NCBI GenBank assembly: GCA_027532775.1
Contig: JAPZTO010000011.1
Location: 40,516 to 104,515 of the forward strand
Origin: Beijerinckiaceae bacterium
Lineage (GTDB): Bacteria > Pseudomonadota > Alphaproteobacteria > Rhizobiales > Beijerinckiaceae
Length of the DNA: 64,000 bases
Direction: 5' to 3'
Shown in pieces: positions 10,201 through 17,457 of the stretch. The first letter of the stretch is position 1. The number at the start of each line of letters is the position of its first letter. The notes under the pieces were generated by a model. The model worked only from the letters and a program-made list of their open reading frames with translations. It did not search any database and was not told the DNA's origin. The position numbers and the translations under genes were made by a program.

Positions 10201-11268
10201 ACCGCGAACCTTCGGCGAGAAAAACCCAAGCCATGCATGCAGTCCACGAAGAGCTGAGGGCACTCCACTATTGAATTGTAAAAGCTGAAAAAGTCGTCTC
10301 TCGGAGAGGTTTTCTCCTAACTTCTGGCCTAGCCAGCGTGCGGCAAGGAATTCAGCCACAATTCGGTGGACGGGAACCATAAGGTCTTCTGCATCAGGCT
10401 TAAACAGCCGCGTTCGGACGACCGTCGAAGGGTCAATTGCTAGGTTGATATCATTGAATGATGCTAGAGGTATGAACCCGTCAGGCGTATTGCGCCTGTT
10501 GTTCGTTGCAATCCCGACCAAACCACTTAAGAGTAATTGTGCGAAAACGCATCCTGCAGACTGCAAAATCGATTGCGAACTAGCCTGCGCCTGTTTCGAT
10601 TGATCGTGCGCAACGTTATCTTCGATGCATAGCAGCTGAGTAGCGCGGTCTAGTAGTTCCACCTTAGTTGCCGGTAGGCCCGCATCTCGAAGCCAGACTT
10701 CGGCCAAGAGAGAAAGCGTCAACGGATTTCCAACAAGCGCAGTAAGGTTTCGATGTTTGATTGCCGACAACAATTGGTCTGCATCTATGCTGGAGCCGTA
10801 CTGAGTAAGGAATAATTTTGCCTGCTCCGAATTGAACGGAAGTATATGAACTGGGACAGGAGCAACACCATAATCGGCTTCAAATTTTGCTCGATTTGCC
10901 GCGCCAGTCCAATCAGCCGCTCTACAGGAAATTATTACGTTCGGATTTTTCATTCCGCTAAGACGATTAAGTACCTTGTCGATCGCGGGTTCCGCATTTG
11001 AAGCAGCAATTTCATCTAGGCCGTCGACAATAATCGGATTATTCGACGGGGTTATATATTGTGAGGTGTTCGAATTCCTACAAAATGCTCCAGCATCCAC
11101 CCGTAGGGCACCCAGTGAGGCGCTAATCTGCTTCGTAAGTTCTGTTTTTCCAATCCCGGGTTCACCCAAAAGCACAACAACTCGCCCAAGAGCTGCAATG
11201 TCAGATTCTTTTACAATACGTTCATCCTTCGAGCCTTTTGCGGCGATCATTGTCCGGCAGATATACAT
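7258..11268 (-). CDS. NACHT-like NTPase with C-terminal PD-(D/E)xK nuclease-like domain
   Basis: This protein has 1336 residues. Walker A GEPGIGKT lies at 35-42 and the NACHT-style Walker B IIVDGLDE at 79-86, so the NTPase begins almost at the N-terminus. The middle ~900 residues look like helical repeats, with no catalytic motif seen. The last ~110 residues carry RVDI (D1233) and LPIEIKGQW (E1246-x-K1248), followed by a W/QLDERY segment; this is the D...ExK pattern of restriction-type nucleases. The likely role is defence: sensing by the repeat region, NTP-driven switching, and cleavage by the C-terminal domain. This is inferred from architecture. M7 is an alternative start. The gene converges on the nuclease-STAND gene and shares its A/T-rich composition. 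Confidence 0.8.
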   Translation of the reverse strand: MYICRTMIAAKGSKDERIVKESDIAALGRVVVLLGEPGIGKTELTKQISASLGALRVDAGAFCRNSNTSQYITPSNNPIIVDGLDEIAASNAEPAIDKVLNRLSGMKNPNVIISCRAADWTGAANRAKFEADYGVAPVPVHILPFNSEQAKLFLTQYGSSIDADQLLSAIKHRNLTALVGNPLTLSLLAEVWLRDAGLPATKVELLDRATQLLCIEDNVAHDQSKQAQASSQSILQSAGCVFAQLLLSGLVGIATNNRRNTPDGFIPLASFNDINLAIDPSTVVRTRLFKPDAEDLMVPVHRIVAEFLAARWLGQKLGENLSERRLFQLLQFNSGVPSALRGLHAWLGFFSPKVRGRCIDADPYGFLRYGETSALEPQSARQLLRALTKLADDDPYFRSEDWSIRATEGLVRPELKAEIVSLITSPQRHIQLSALILESLAGAALTYEILPELMALIQASAAPFVERSAASEALAKSGLTVDWQAVIVELLTQKKHDSWRLAVEIIGDVGPDQFSAEIIADALVALNGLNESERREARVVVSDYKLVARTPIELGKAVLDCIAKRIAERPRARHWHPGRSMTSVIERLLASVIKSGPVDPARFWSWVGRLEGRFGYLSEEKDKIRKYLLADDAFRREVQRLVLYDETIDGGPWMAIVHELSSAISGLAISVDDAAFFLTEIAGTPQPTPHQLSLWEDLVRAFWRRGNVYEKLQASIDKGIQNHQGLGAVFDAITQPPTRDYEAEERTRQQQYEAKRKAKFLAHRAQFNKDLPEIANGNHIGALNSLARAYLDRYSDLPSDADPHARLVEWVGEEVAQAALQGFVAALQREDLPDLAKICSIRTESKVWTAEPVMLAGVSELVRSGKNLEILSQNIACAVLGIWWDMPEFNSTKLGEEIEKSLEKCVFRDNKSAEKFVTTIIEPQLAASKQYVTGLYRLVREPIFRTFSPKLALRWLRKFPSASSNSQSELIQLLLAGGDKTDLNELIAERIATLETLHDDCKDLWVAAAFCVAPSTLASLSQHPKLMAKKLIWSIKSIVLPDRTERAGLALSIERYAAIVEKFAHQWPMVGHPAGAWSGDQNPWDASEFIRYAINAIGNDRTAEGTEALERLEQSLNTTGYRDHIRHVAHEQRRSRRDSEYKIPSMDSVKNILFNSCPQSVADLKNVILDRIADIQKYIKDADTDGCEVFWSADRPKKENTCRDRLIDLLRPRLGGAVEMFPELPMPDKTRVDIYASILGQGLPIEIKGQWHPEIWDASKTQLDERYCRDWRTDGRGIYLVLWFGNVRGKNLPARQNGGVMPSSPNELREELVMSLSEGERGRIEVVVLDVSRPII

Positions 11269-11440
11269 GCCTCAATCCCCTCGATTGTATCGGCCTGAAG
11301 AAAACTTAAACACTTGGATCATTTCTGAGAAGGCAGCAATGTCACGGCAATGCGCCAACACCGGCCCTTCCGGTTCCGGCCCCACAGCCGCCATTCCGGG
11401 ACGGCACCCGCCCCCGCTCAGGCAACCGCGCTAACAGTTC

Positions 11441-12217
11441 TCACTTCCGTTTTGTGAGCACCTTGCGTTCCTTCGAGGCCCTGTGCTGGTGGATCGCCAT
11501 GGGGTCGCGGTTCGGCCAGATGCCGATGGTATTGACGATCCTGTCGCGGAACCCGGTCTCGTGCCGGATCTGCTCTTCAAGGATGCGGCGTGTCCTGGCA
11601 TCCGGTGCAGCCTTTAGATCTTCCCTGAGGCCTGCGATCTCCTCGTCCGATTCATCCCGGCGCTCGGCAAGCCAGGTCCACGCCGCCTTCTGCTCCTTGG
11701 TAAAGGGTCCGCGGAGGATGACTTTCCCGGTATTCATGTCGATCTCGATATCGTCGGGATGGGGGAGCGGCTCGGGTGCCACAATCCCCAGTCGCTGACG
11801 ACGCTCGAGCTCGCGTTCCCATTCGACCTTGTATTCAAAGGCCTTCTCGAGCCAGTTGTCGTGCTGCGCCTTGAGCGCGACTTCCGTCCGGTGAAGCATA
11901 TCCGAGAACAGCTTCTGCGAGCGGTGCTGACCTTTCGCCGCATTGATGGCGATGGCGCGCATCACGGCCTGCGCCATCGGAACCGTGATCTGCCGGTCGC
12001 CGTCATTGACCTTGATGTCGCGATAGGCCTCGGCAAGGACGATGTCCTTCAGGCGCTCCTCGTTCATCGCGGGAAGCTTGTTGCGCGCGCCTTTCGGACG
12101 CCCGTTCGGATTGCCGGACATGCCCTTCCGGAACCGCGTCCCGGCTGGCGGTTTGCCATAGCCGACCTCGTAAGGTGCCGGCAGCGAGGACTTGCCGAGG
12201 CGCGGCGGCTTCCTCAT
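11441..12217 (-). CDS. DUF5681 domain protein
   Basis: This is a 258-residue protein whose N-terminus carries the DUF5681 signature: GYGKPPAGTRFRKGMSGNP, then NGRPKGARNKLP. A charged helical region follows, rich in Arg, Glu and Lys. The biochemical role is unknown. In my knowledge of the family, it accompanies ParB-methyltransferase genes in prophages and integrative elements. It lies 5 bp downstream of the methyltransferase gene on the same strand, so the two are probably co-transcribed. Its GC-rich composition contrasts sharply with the adjacent NACHT gene, and the change falls at about 11,340. Confidence 0.8.
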   Translation of the reverse strand: MRKPPRLGKSSLPAPYEVGYGKPPAGTRFRKGMSGNPNGRPKGARNKLPAMNEERLKDIVLAEAYRDIKVNDGDRQITVPMAQAVMRAIAINAAKGQHRSQKLFSDMLHRTEVALKAQHDNWLEKAFEYKVEWERELERRQRLGIVAPEPLPHPDDIEIDMNTGKVILRGPFTKEQKAAWTWLAERRDESDEEIAGLREDLKAAPDARTRRILEEQIRHETGFRDRIVNTIGIWPNRDPMAIHQHRASKERKVLTKRK

Positions 12218-12222
12218 CGGCG

Positions 12223-13536
12223 TTACTCCGCCGCCACCGGCTCGATGCTGCGGTTCGCCGCCCGCGGCCAGCCGCAGGCAAGCTGGACAGCATCATCCTT
12301 CGCGTAATGCTCCCAACGCGCGAGGATCCGGTCGCAATAGACCGGGTCAAGTTCCACAAGACGGGCGCGGCGGCCGGTCTTGTGGGCGGCGATCAGGGTC
12401 GAGCCCGACCCGCCGAAGAGATCGAGCACGATCCCGTTGCGCTTCGAGACATCCTTGATCGCGTCCGCAATCATCGCGACCGGCTTGACCGTGGGATGGA
12501 GCGCCAGTTCCTCCATCCGCCCGGACTTCAACGTGTTGACGCCCTTGTACTGCCAGACATTCGTCCGGTAGCGGCCATGCTGGCCAAGTTCGAAGCTGTT
12601 GATATGCGGCGCTGTTCCCCGCTTGAAGGCGAAGATCAGCTCGTGGCGCGAGCGGTAGAAGGTGCCCATGCCGCCATTGTCCTTGGCCCAGACGATGAGG
12701 TTCTTGAGCTCGCTGTAGACCCCCTCCCCGGCGTCCAGCATCTCGGCCATGTGCCGCCAGTCCATGCAGATGAAGTGGATCGATCCATCGACGCTGCCGG
12801 CGACAAGCTGTTCGAAGGCCTTGCGGAGAAAGGCGGTGAACTCCTCCCGGCTCATCTCGCCGGAGGCCTGCGCGAACTCGCGGTGCTTCACCTTGCCGAG
12901 CCCGCTGACATGGCCTTCGATCGGGACATTGTAGGGTGGGTCGGTGAAGACCATCTCCGCCTTCTCCCCCTCCATCAGAATGGAAAGGACGCCCGGGTCC
13001 AGCGCATCCCCGCAGACAAGCCTGTGCCGGCCAAGCTGCCAGAGATCGCCCGGGGCGCAGCGGAGCGGCGCGGTATCGGGCGCGGCATCCTCGGCCGGAT
13101 TGCCCGGCTCCTCCGGAAGCTGGCCGTCGATCAGCCGGTCAACTTCCGCGATCGTGAAGCCGGTCACGCCGATATCGATCTCGAGACTGTCGGCAAGAAG
13201 CGCCTTCAGTTCATCCGCCAGGAGATCTTCGTCCCAGCCGGCATTGAGCGCGAGCTTGTTATCCGCGAGGATATAGGCCCGCTTCTCGGCCTCGCTCATA
13301 TGGTCGAAGCGCAGGCAGGGCACCTCGGCCATCCCGAGCAGTTTCGCCGCCTCGACGCGGCCATGCCCGGCGAGGATCATGCCGTGTTCGTCAATCAGGA
13401 CAGGATTGGTGAAGCCGAACCGCGTGATGCTGTCGGCGATCTGCCGGATCTGTTTGCGGGAATGGGTGCGGGCGTTGCGGGGATAGGGACTGAGCCGTTC
13501 GGGAGGGAGGTACTGGATCCGGTGTTCGGCAATCAT
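12223..13536 (-). CDS. ParB-like domain fused to DNA methyltransferase
   Basis: This protein has 437 residues. An N-terminal ParB/Srx-like domain (roughly 10-100) contains NPVLIDEHGMILAGHGRVEA. A DNA amino-methyltransferase follows, with the catalytic motif TDPPY at 198-202 and the AdoMet-binding motif FGGSGST at 374-380. The DPPY-before-FGGSGST order marks a beta-class N6-adenine or N4-cytosine enzyme. No restriction endonuclease gene is adjacent, so it is probably an orphan methyltransferase, perhaps protecting the element or regulating it. The ATG follows AAAGGA at good spacing. It is transcribed divergently from the DUF3489 gene. The target sequence cannot be predicted from what is visible. 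Confidence 0.88.
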   Translation of the reverse strand: MIAEHRIQYLPPERLSPYPRNARTHSRKQIRQIADSITRFGFTNPVLIDEHGMILAGHGRVEAAKLLGMAEVPCLRFDHMSEAEKRAYILADNKLALNAGWDEDLLADELKALLADSLEIDIGVTGFTIAEVDRLIDGQLPEEPGNPAEDAAPDTAPLRCAPGDLWQLGRHRLVCGDALDPGVLSILMEGEKAEMVFTDPPYNVPIEGHVSGLGKVKHREFAQASGEMSREEFTAFLRKAFEQLVAGSVDGSIHFICMDWRHMAEMLDAGEGVYSELKNLIVWAKDNGGMGTFYRSRHELIFAFKRGTAPHINSFELGQHGRYRTNVWQYKGVNTLKSGRMEELALHPTVKPVAMIADAIKDVSKRNGIVLDLFGGSGSTLIAAHKTGRRARLVELDPVYCDRILARWEHYAKDDAVQLACGWPRAANRSIEPVAAE

Positions 13537-13857
13537 GCATAGTCCTTTCTATCGTTTGCGCCGCTCTCCCTTCGTTGATCCCGACGGGCAAGCCCGCCGG
13601 TTGTGGTCGATGTTGAGCGCTTATTTTCGTGCTTTGTTCTGCGGTCTGCAAGGGTGCCCTCGGGGATTTCGACAGGTAAAATGCAGGCCGGTGTCCGATC
13701 CAGGATCCAGCCGATCCTTCGTGCGAGCAAACCGGCGGTCTGTTCTTCTTCCGCTGGACTTCGCGGCCAGAGCAAGCATGGCTGTGTCACGCCCGGTGAC
13801 GGGCTTGTTCCGGTGACGGCGGCAATCGGACCGCCGCGCCAGAGAAGGAACAAGTCC
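13537..13857. other. Divergent intergenic region with hairpin before the DUF3489 gene
   Basis: These 321 bases separate the methyltransferase and DUF3489 genes, which point away from each other, so both promoters should lie here. A hairpin with arms CGGCGG (13817-13822) and CCGCCG (13831-13836) stands just before the GGAAC ribosome binding region of the DUF3489 gene. Short frames cross the region but lack recognisable products. No clear -35/-10 pair was identified. Confidence 0.4.
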
Positions 13858-14175
13858 ATGCCCCGCGTGAAGAAGACGAACCCGGCCGAACTCCCATCCC
13901 CGATTGAACTCCCGGCCCTGCCCGCCCGCACCACCCTTCCCGCACCAAGCGAGGTCAGCGCACCGGCTCCTCGCGCGAGCAAGCTCGCCATCGTGATCGC
14001 GATGCTCGAGGCACCCGAAGGTGCGACCATCGCCGATCTCTGCGACGCCACGGGATGGCAGAGCCATTCGGTGCGTGGTGCCCTCGCCGGATCCCTCAAG
14101 CGTAAAGGCCATTTCATCACCTCGACCAAGCCGGCGGATGGTCCCCGCCGCTACCGGATCGAGGCCTCGGCATGA
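13858..14175 (+). CDS. DUF3489 domain protein
   Basis: This 105-residue protein has a Pro/Ala-rich leader and then a compact winged-helix-like DUF3489 domain from about residue 41 (SKLAIVIAMLEAPEGATI, then DLCDATGWQSHSVRG and a basic KRKGH). Family members are thought to bind DNA, but the function is not established. The start was set at the ATG with GAAGGAAC upstream. A longer upstream reading frame exists but lacks family similarity. Its stop overlaps the start of the DUF2924 gene (ATGA), so the two genes and the recombinase form one translationally coupled operon. Confidence 0.85.
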   Translation: MPRVKKTNPAELPSPIELPALPARTTLPAPSEVSAPAPRASKLAIVIAMLEAPEGATIADLCDATGWQSHSVRGALAGSLKRKGHFITSTKPADGPRRYRIEASA

Positions 14176-14621
14176 CGCGCCGGTCTCCTGCCATCGAAGA
14201 CGAGGTGCGCGCGCTCGCACCTCTCGATCTGGCCGGCCTGCGCGCCGCATGGGCGGAGCAGGGTAGCCCGGTCCCCAAGCTCCGCTCGGTTGATCTTCTC
14301 CGCCTGATGCTCGCGTGGCGGATCCAGGCCAAGGCTCTCGGGGCGCTCGATGCCCCGACCCGAAAGGCGCTCGCCCGCAGGAAGGCCGGGGCGGTCGAGG
14401 GGCAATCGCATGGCCACGGCGCCGTCTTCCGGCGGGTCTGGCAGGGACGGATGATCGAGGCCATTGTCGAGACCAACGGGTTCCGCTTCGAGGGTTGCCT
14501 CTACCGCAGCCTCTCGGCGGTCGCGGAAGCGGCGACCGGCACCCGCTGGAACGGGCCGCGCTTCTTTGGCCTGCGCGGGGACGCGATGATGCGGGACAAA
14601 GGCGACGAGGCCGGGCCATGA
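14172..14621 (+). CDS. DUF2924 domain protein
   Basis: This 149-residue protein matches DUF2924 along its length. It has RSVDLLRLMLAWRIQAKALG near the middle, a VFRRVWQGR segment, and the diagnostic C-terminal YRSLSAVAEAATGTRWNGPR followed by FFGL. The role is unknown. The family is constantly found just before a large serine recombinase in alphaproteobacterial elements, which suggests an accessory role in excision or integration. It overlaps both neighbours by ATGA junctions. Confidence 0.87.
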   Translation: MTRRSPAIEDEVRALAPLDLAGLRAAWAEQGSPVPKLRSVDLLRLMLAWRIQAKALGALDAPTRKALARRKAGAVEGQSHGHGAVFRRVWQGRMIEAIVETNGFRFEGCLYRSLSAVAEAATGTRWNGPRFFGLRGDAMMRDKGDEAGP

Positions 14622-16195
14622 ACGCGGCCAAACCCTCCTCCCGCCCGGTCCGACGCTGCGCGATCTATACCCGCAAGAGCTCCGAGGAAGGGCTCGATCA
14701 GGGGTTCAACTCGCTCGATGCCCAGCGCGAGGCCTGCGCCGCCTATATCACCAGCCAGAAGGCCGAGGGGTGGAAGGCGCTGTCCACGTTCTACGATGAT
14801 GGCGGGTTCTCGGGCGGATCGATGGAGCGCCCGGCCCTCCGGCGCCTGATGGCCGATATCGCGGCGGGGCGGATCGATGTGGTCGTCGTCTACAAGATCG
14901 ACCGCCTCACCCGCTCCCTCGCCGACTTTGCCCGCATGGTCGAGATCTTCGAGCAGCACGAGGTCAGCTTCGTCTCGGTGACGCAGGCCTTCTCGACCAC
15001 GACCAGCATGGGGCGGCTGACGCTCAACGTGCTGCTCTCCTTTGCCCAGTTCGAGCGTGAGGTCACAGGCGAACGGATCCGTGACAAGATCGCCGCCTCG
15101 AAGCGTAAAGGTCTCTGGATGGGTGGCACCCTGCCGCTCGGCTATGACCTGCCCGACCTGGCGTCCCGCATCCTCAAGGTCAACGAGGAGGAGGCGATCC
15201 TCGTCCGGTCGATCTTCACCCGCTATCTCGAACTCGGCTCGGTCCATGCCCTCGAACGGGATCTCGCCGCACGCGGTATCCGGACCAAGGAGACCCGCCT
15301 CAGGGACGGACGGATACGCGGCGGGGTCGCGTTCAGCCGCGGCGCTTTGTTCCATCTCCTGCGCAACCGGCTCTATCGCGGCGAGATTCCCCACAAAAGC
15401 GAGTGCCATCCCGGCCAGCACGCCGCGGTCATCCCAGGGGACCTGTTCGAGGCCGTCCAGCACAGTCTCGACCGGCAGACCCGGCGGCGAGACCATGCCA
15501 CCGACCCCGGCAAGGCCTCCTCGCCACTGACCGGCCGGCTATTCGATGCCGATGGCCAGCCGATGTCCCCAAGCTTTGCCTATGGCCGGCACGGCACGAT
15601 GTATCGCTATTATGTCTCCGCCCCGCTCCAGCAGGGCCAGCACCGTGCGAAAGATGATCCCCATCCGCGCCGCGTCCCGGCCCGGCTTCTGGAAGAAGCT
15701 CTCGAGAAGGCCGTCACCGAAGAGCGTGGCGTCGATCGCCTTGGAGAAGACAGCGTCGCGCCCCTCGAGCGGATCGAGCGGGTCACCCTGGAAGCCCATC
15801 GGCTCGTCGTGATCCTTCGCACGGAGGACAAGGATCGCAGCAACACGCCCGGCACCCGGCTCATCGTGCCGTTCGAACTGGCAAAAGGCTCGGCCCGGGT
15901 CGATGCCATCGCCGGCGACCGGTCATGTCCCCGCCGCGACCCCGTCCTGATCCGCGCCCTCAAGCATGCCCATGCGCAGGTGCAGCGGGACGAAGCCGGC
16001 CTGCCCGTTCTCGATGCCGCACCCGACATGATCCGGGCCCGGCGCATCCTCCGTCTTGCCTTCCTCGCCCCTGATCTCCAGCGCGCGATCCTCGAAGGAC
16101 GCCAGCCCCGCGCCATCACCCTCGCCCGGCTCATCGAGAGCGACATCCCCCTCCTCTGGTCCGAACAGCGGCGCCTTTTCGCGGCCCAGGCGTGA
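14618..16195 (+). CDS. Large serine recombinase (site-specific integrase)
   Basis: This protein has 525 residues from the ATG that overlaps the DUF2924 stop. The resolvase domain (about 13-160) contains IYTRKSSEEG with the probable nucleophile S21, SLDAQREAC, YKIDRLTRSL and FAQFEREVTGERIRDK. A recombinase domain (about 175-290) begins at PLGYDL. The expected zinc-ribbon CxxC pairs are absent: the segment reads LTGRLFDADGQPMSP, so this module is degenerate or replaced. It would catalyse integration and excision of the island. The repeats at 16207-16412 directly downstream and the tRNA-Ser beyond are its likely DNA context. A longer in-frame extension upstream was rejected because it overlaps the DUF2924 gene entirely. 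Confidence 0.93.
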   Translation: MNAAKPSSRPVRRCAIYTRKSSEEGLDQGFNSLDAQREACAAYITSQKAEGWKALSTFYDDGGFSGGSMERPALRRLMADIAAGRIDVVVVYKIDRLTRSLADFARMVEIFEQHEVSFVSVTQAFSTTTSMGRLTLNVLLSFAQFEREVTGERIRDKIAASKRKGLWMGGTLPLGYDLPDLASRILKVNEEEAILVRSIFTRYLELGSVHALERDLAARGIRTKETRLRDGRIRGGVAFSRGALFHLLRNRLYRGEIPHKSECHPGQHAAVIPGDLFEAVQHSLDRQTRRRDHATDPGKASSPLTGRLFDADGQPMSPSFAYGRHGTMYRYYVSAPLQQGQHRAKDDPHPRRVPARLLEEALEKAVTEERGVDRLGEDSVAPLERIERVTLEAHRLVVILRTEDKDRSNTPGTRLIVPFELAKGSARVDAIAGDRSCPRRDPVLIRALKHAHAQVQRDEAGLPVLDAAPDMIRARRILRLAFLAPDLQRAILEGRQPRAITLARLIESDIPLLWSEQRRLFAAQA

Positions 16196-16206
16196 GGCGC
16201 GAGCCC

Positions 16207-16412
16207 TTCCCTGTTCATGCCCTGATCTTCCCTGTTTCCGGTCGCGCCGTTCCCTGATCGGGGTTATGAAATTCCCTGTTCCGCGAAGAACAGGGAATTG
16301 GCGTTTTCAGCACCGTAACCCACTGATTACACTGGACATCTGCAGGTGGCGTTTCATCGACAGGGCCTTCAGGCCCGCGAAAAACCATCGAATTCCCTGT
16401 TTATTCCCTGTT
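16207..16412. repeat. Phased TTCCCTGTT repeats with a 12-bp palindrome
   Basis: TTCCCTGTT occurs at 16207, 16228, 16272, 16393 and 16404. TTCCCTGAT is at 16250 and TGCCCTGAT at 16218. Start-to-start distances in the first group are 11, 10, 22 and 22 bp, and 11 bp in the last pair, so copies sit on one DNA face. The copy at 16272 is part of a perfect palindrome: AATTCCCTGTTC (16270-16281), 6 bp, GAACAGGGAATT (16288-16299). A further inverted copy is at 16567-16575 beside the tRNA-Ser. The position between recombinase and tRNA suggests recombinase binding or attachment sequence; that is inference. No gene is seen in 16196-16598. Confidence 0.8.
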
Positions 16413-16598
16413 CCCGCGAAATCCGAGGCAAACCGACCGTCCTCTCCGGAAACCAGAGACGGCGCCCCGTGGCGCGCCGAAAATGCCCGCTCACAGGCGG
16501 AAAACCGGCGGCACGGAAACGGATTCGCGCCGGAAAGCGGCGTCATTCCCGCGACTTGCGCGGCGGATCAGGGAACGGAGACTTTTTGAGGGGGTGGG

Positions 16599-16690
16599 TG
16601 GCGGAGACGGAGGGATTCGAACCCTCGATACCCCTTTCGGGGTATGCTCATTTAGCAAACGAGTGCCTTCAGCCTCTCGGCCACGTCTCC
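16599..16690 (-). tRNA. tRNA-Ser (GCT), CCA encoded
   Basis: On the minus strand the acceptor stem GGAGACG (from 16690) pairs with CGTCTCC, followed by the discriminator G and CCA. The anticodon loop reads TTTGCTAAA with anticodon GCT. A long variable arm (ATACCCC...GGGGTAT) identifies the serine class, and the T-loop is GGTTCGAATCC. The mobile module lies immediately beyond its 3' end, the usual arrangement for tRNA-targeted islands. The gene itself is intact. A GGAGAC match recurs at 16578, just outside the 3' end. Confidence 0.97.
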
Positions 16691-16829
16691 AGCGCTGCCG
16701 AAGCAGCGAGGACGCTCTATGCCCGAGGGCGGGCCGGAGTTCAAGCCGCAATCCGAAGCGAAGCGGCCTGCCCGCACAGCAAAAGGGGCATCAGGAAACA
16801 CCCCCTGCGTGGGCTTCGGGCCCATACCG

Positions 16830-17144
16830 TCAATGGATCGACAGCCATTCCCGGGCGCGGCGCTGGGCGGCGGCGATCTCGGCCGCGCTCAGCTCGGCGG
16901 CGATTTCCTGACGGCGCCGGGCGGCTTCCGTATCCCCGCGCAGGGCGGCGATGTTGAACCACTTGTGCGCCTCGACCAGATCGAAAGTGCCGGTCCGGCC
17001 GCAGGCATAGTTCACGCCCATTTCAAAGAAGTTCAGTTCCGGTTCGCCGGCCGCATTGATCTGCTGCGCCATACCCATGTTAGCCCCCTGTATCACTTCT
17101 GTTGACGACTGCCCTGACCGAAGGATCTGCTGGCCTTGAGCCAT
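16830..17144 (-). CDS. Small Sel1-repeat protein
   Basis: This 104-residue protein has a single Sel1-like repeat: VEAHKWFNIAALRGDTEAAR. The typical alphaproteobacterial tail follows, in which an LSAAEIAAAQRRAREWL helix closes the repeat. No signal peptide is seen, so it is probably cytoplasmic and used for protein-protein contacts. The start is uncertain, because M1, M23 and M25 are all possible. It is the first chromosomal gene after the tRNA-Ser on the core side. No function is assigned. Confidence 0.75.
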   Translation of the reverse strand: MAQGQQILRSGQSSTEVIQGANMGMAQQINAAGEPELNFFEMGVNYACGRTGTFDLVEAHKWFNIAALRGDTEAARRRQEIAAELSAAEIAAAQRRAREWLSIH

Positions 17145-17400
17145 GTCGTTGCCTTCGATGCGTCAAATTTGAAGCAAACTTTCAAAGAACCCCTGAATCG
17201 ATGTGCCTAATGACAGGTTGCCGGAATCGCCCGTCTGTCCGGCATTCATGCTCCGCTAAGGCTGAAATCCTGATTTCTCATTTGGAATCAAGGATTCAGC
17301 TTCAGGCAAGATTCCTTTCCGGAAGCTTCTCTCAACCATTCCCCGGATTGGCGTCCTGACGCGCCGTCCCGCCATCGCCGCACAGGGCTCTTGACGCTGT

Positions 17401-17420
17401 TTAGTTTATATGTGAACTAA
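17401..17420. promoter_or_regulatory. Inverted repeat in front of the DUF2147 gene
   Basis: The arms TTAGTT (17401-17406) and AACTAA (17415-17420) flank 8 A/T-rich bases, 37 bp before the DUF2147 start. A TTGACG hexamer at 17391-17396 is a plausible -35, so a repressor here would sit over the core promoter. The -10 is not clear. The rest of the 17145-17457 gap shows no gene. Confidence 0.4.
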
Positions 17421-17457
17421 TGGCATAAGAACAAACCTGAACCGGGAGGAATTGACG

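Noticed and set aside
12175..13542. A 455-codon plus-strand frame opposite the methyltransferase
   Set aside because: Mirror frame; the minus strand carries DPPY and FGGSGST.
14315..14617. N-terminal extension of the recombinase
   Set aside because: The extension reads through the DUF2924 gene in another frame and lacks similarity; the ATGA overlap gives a better start.
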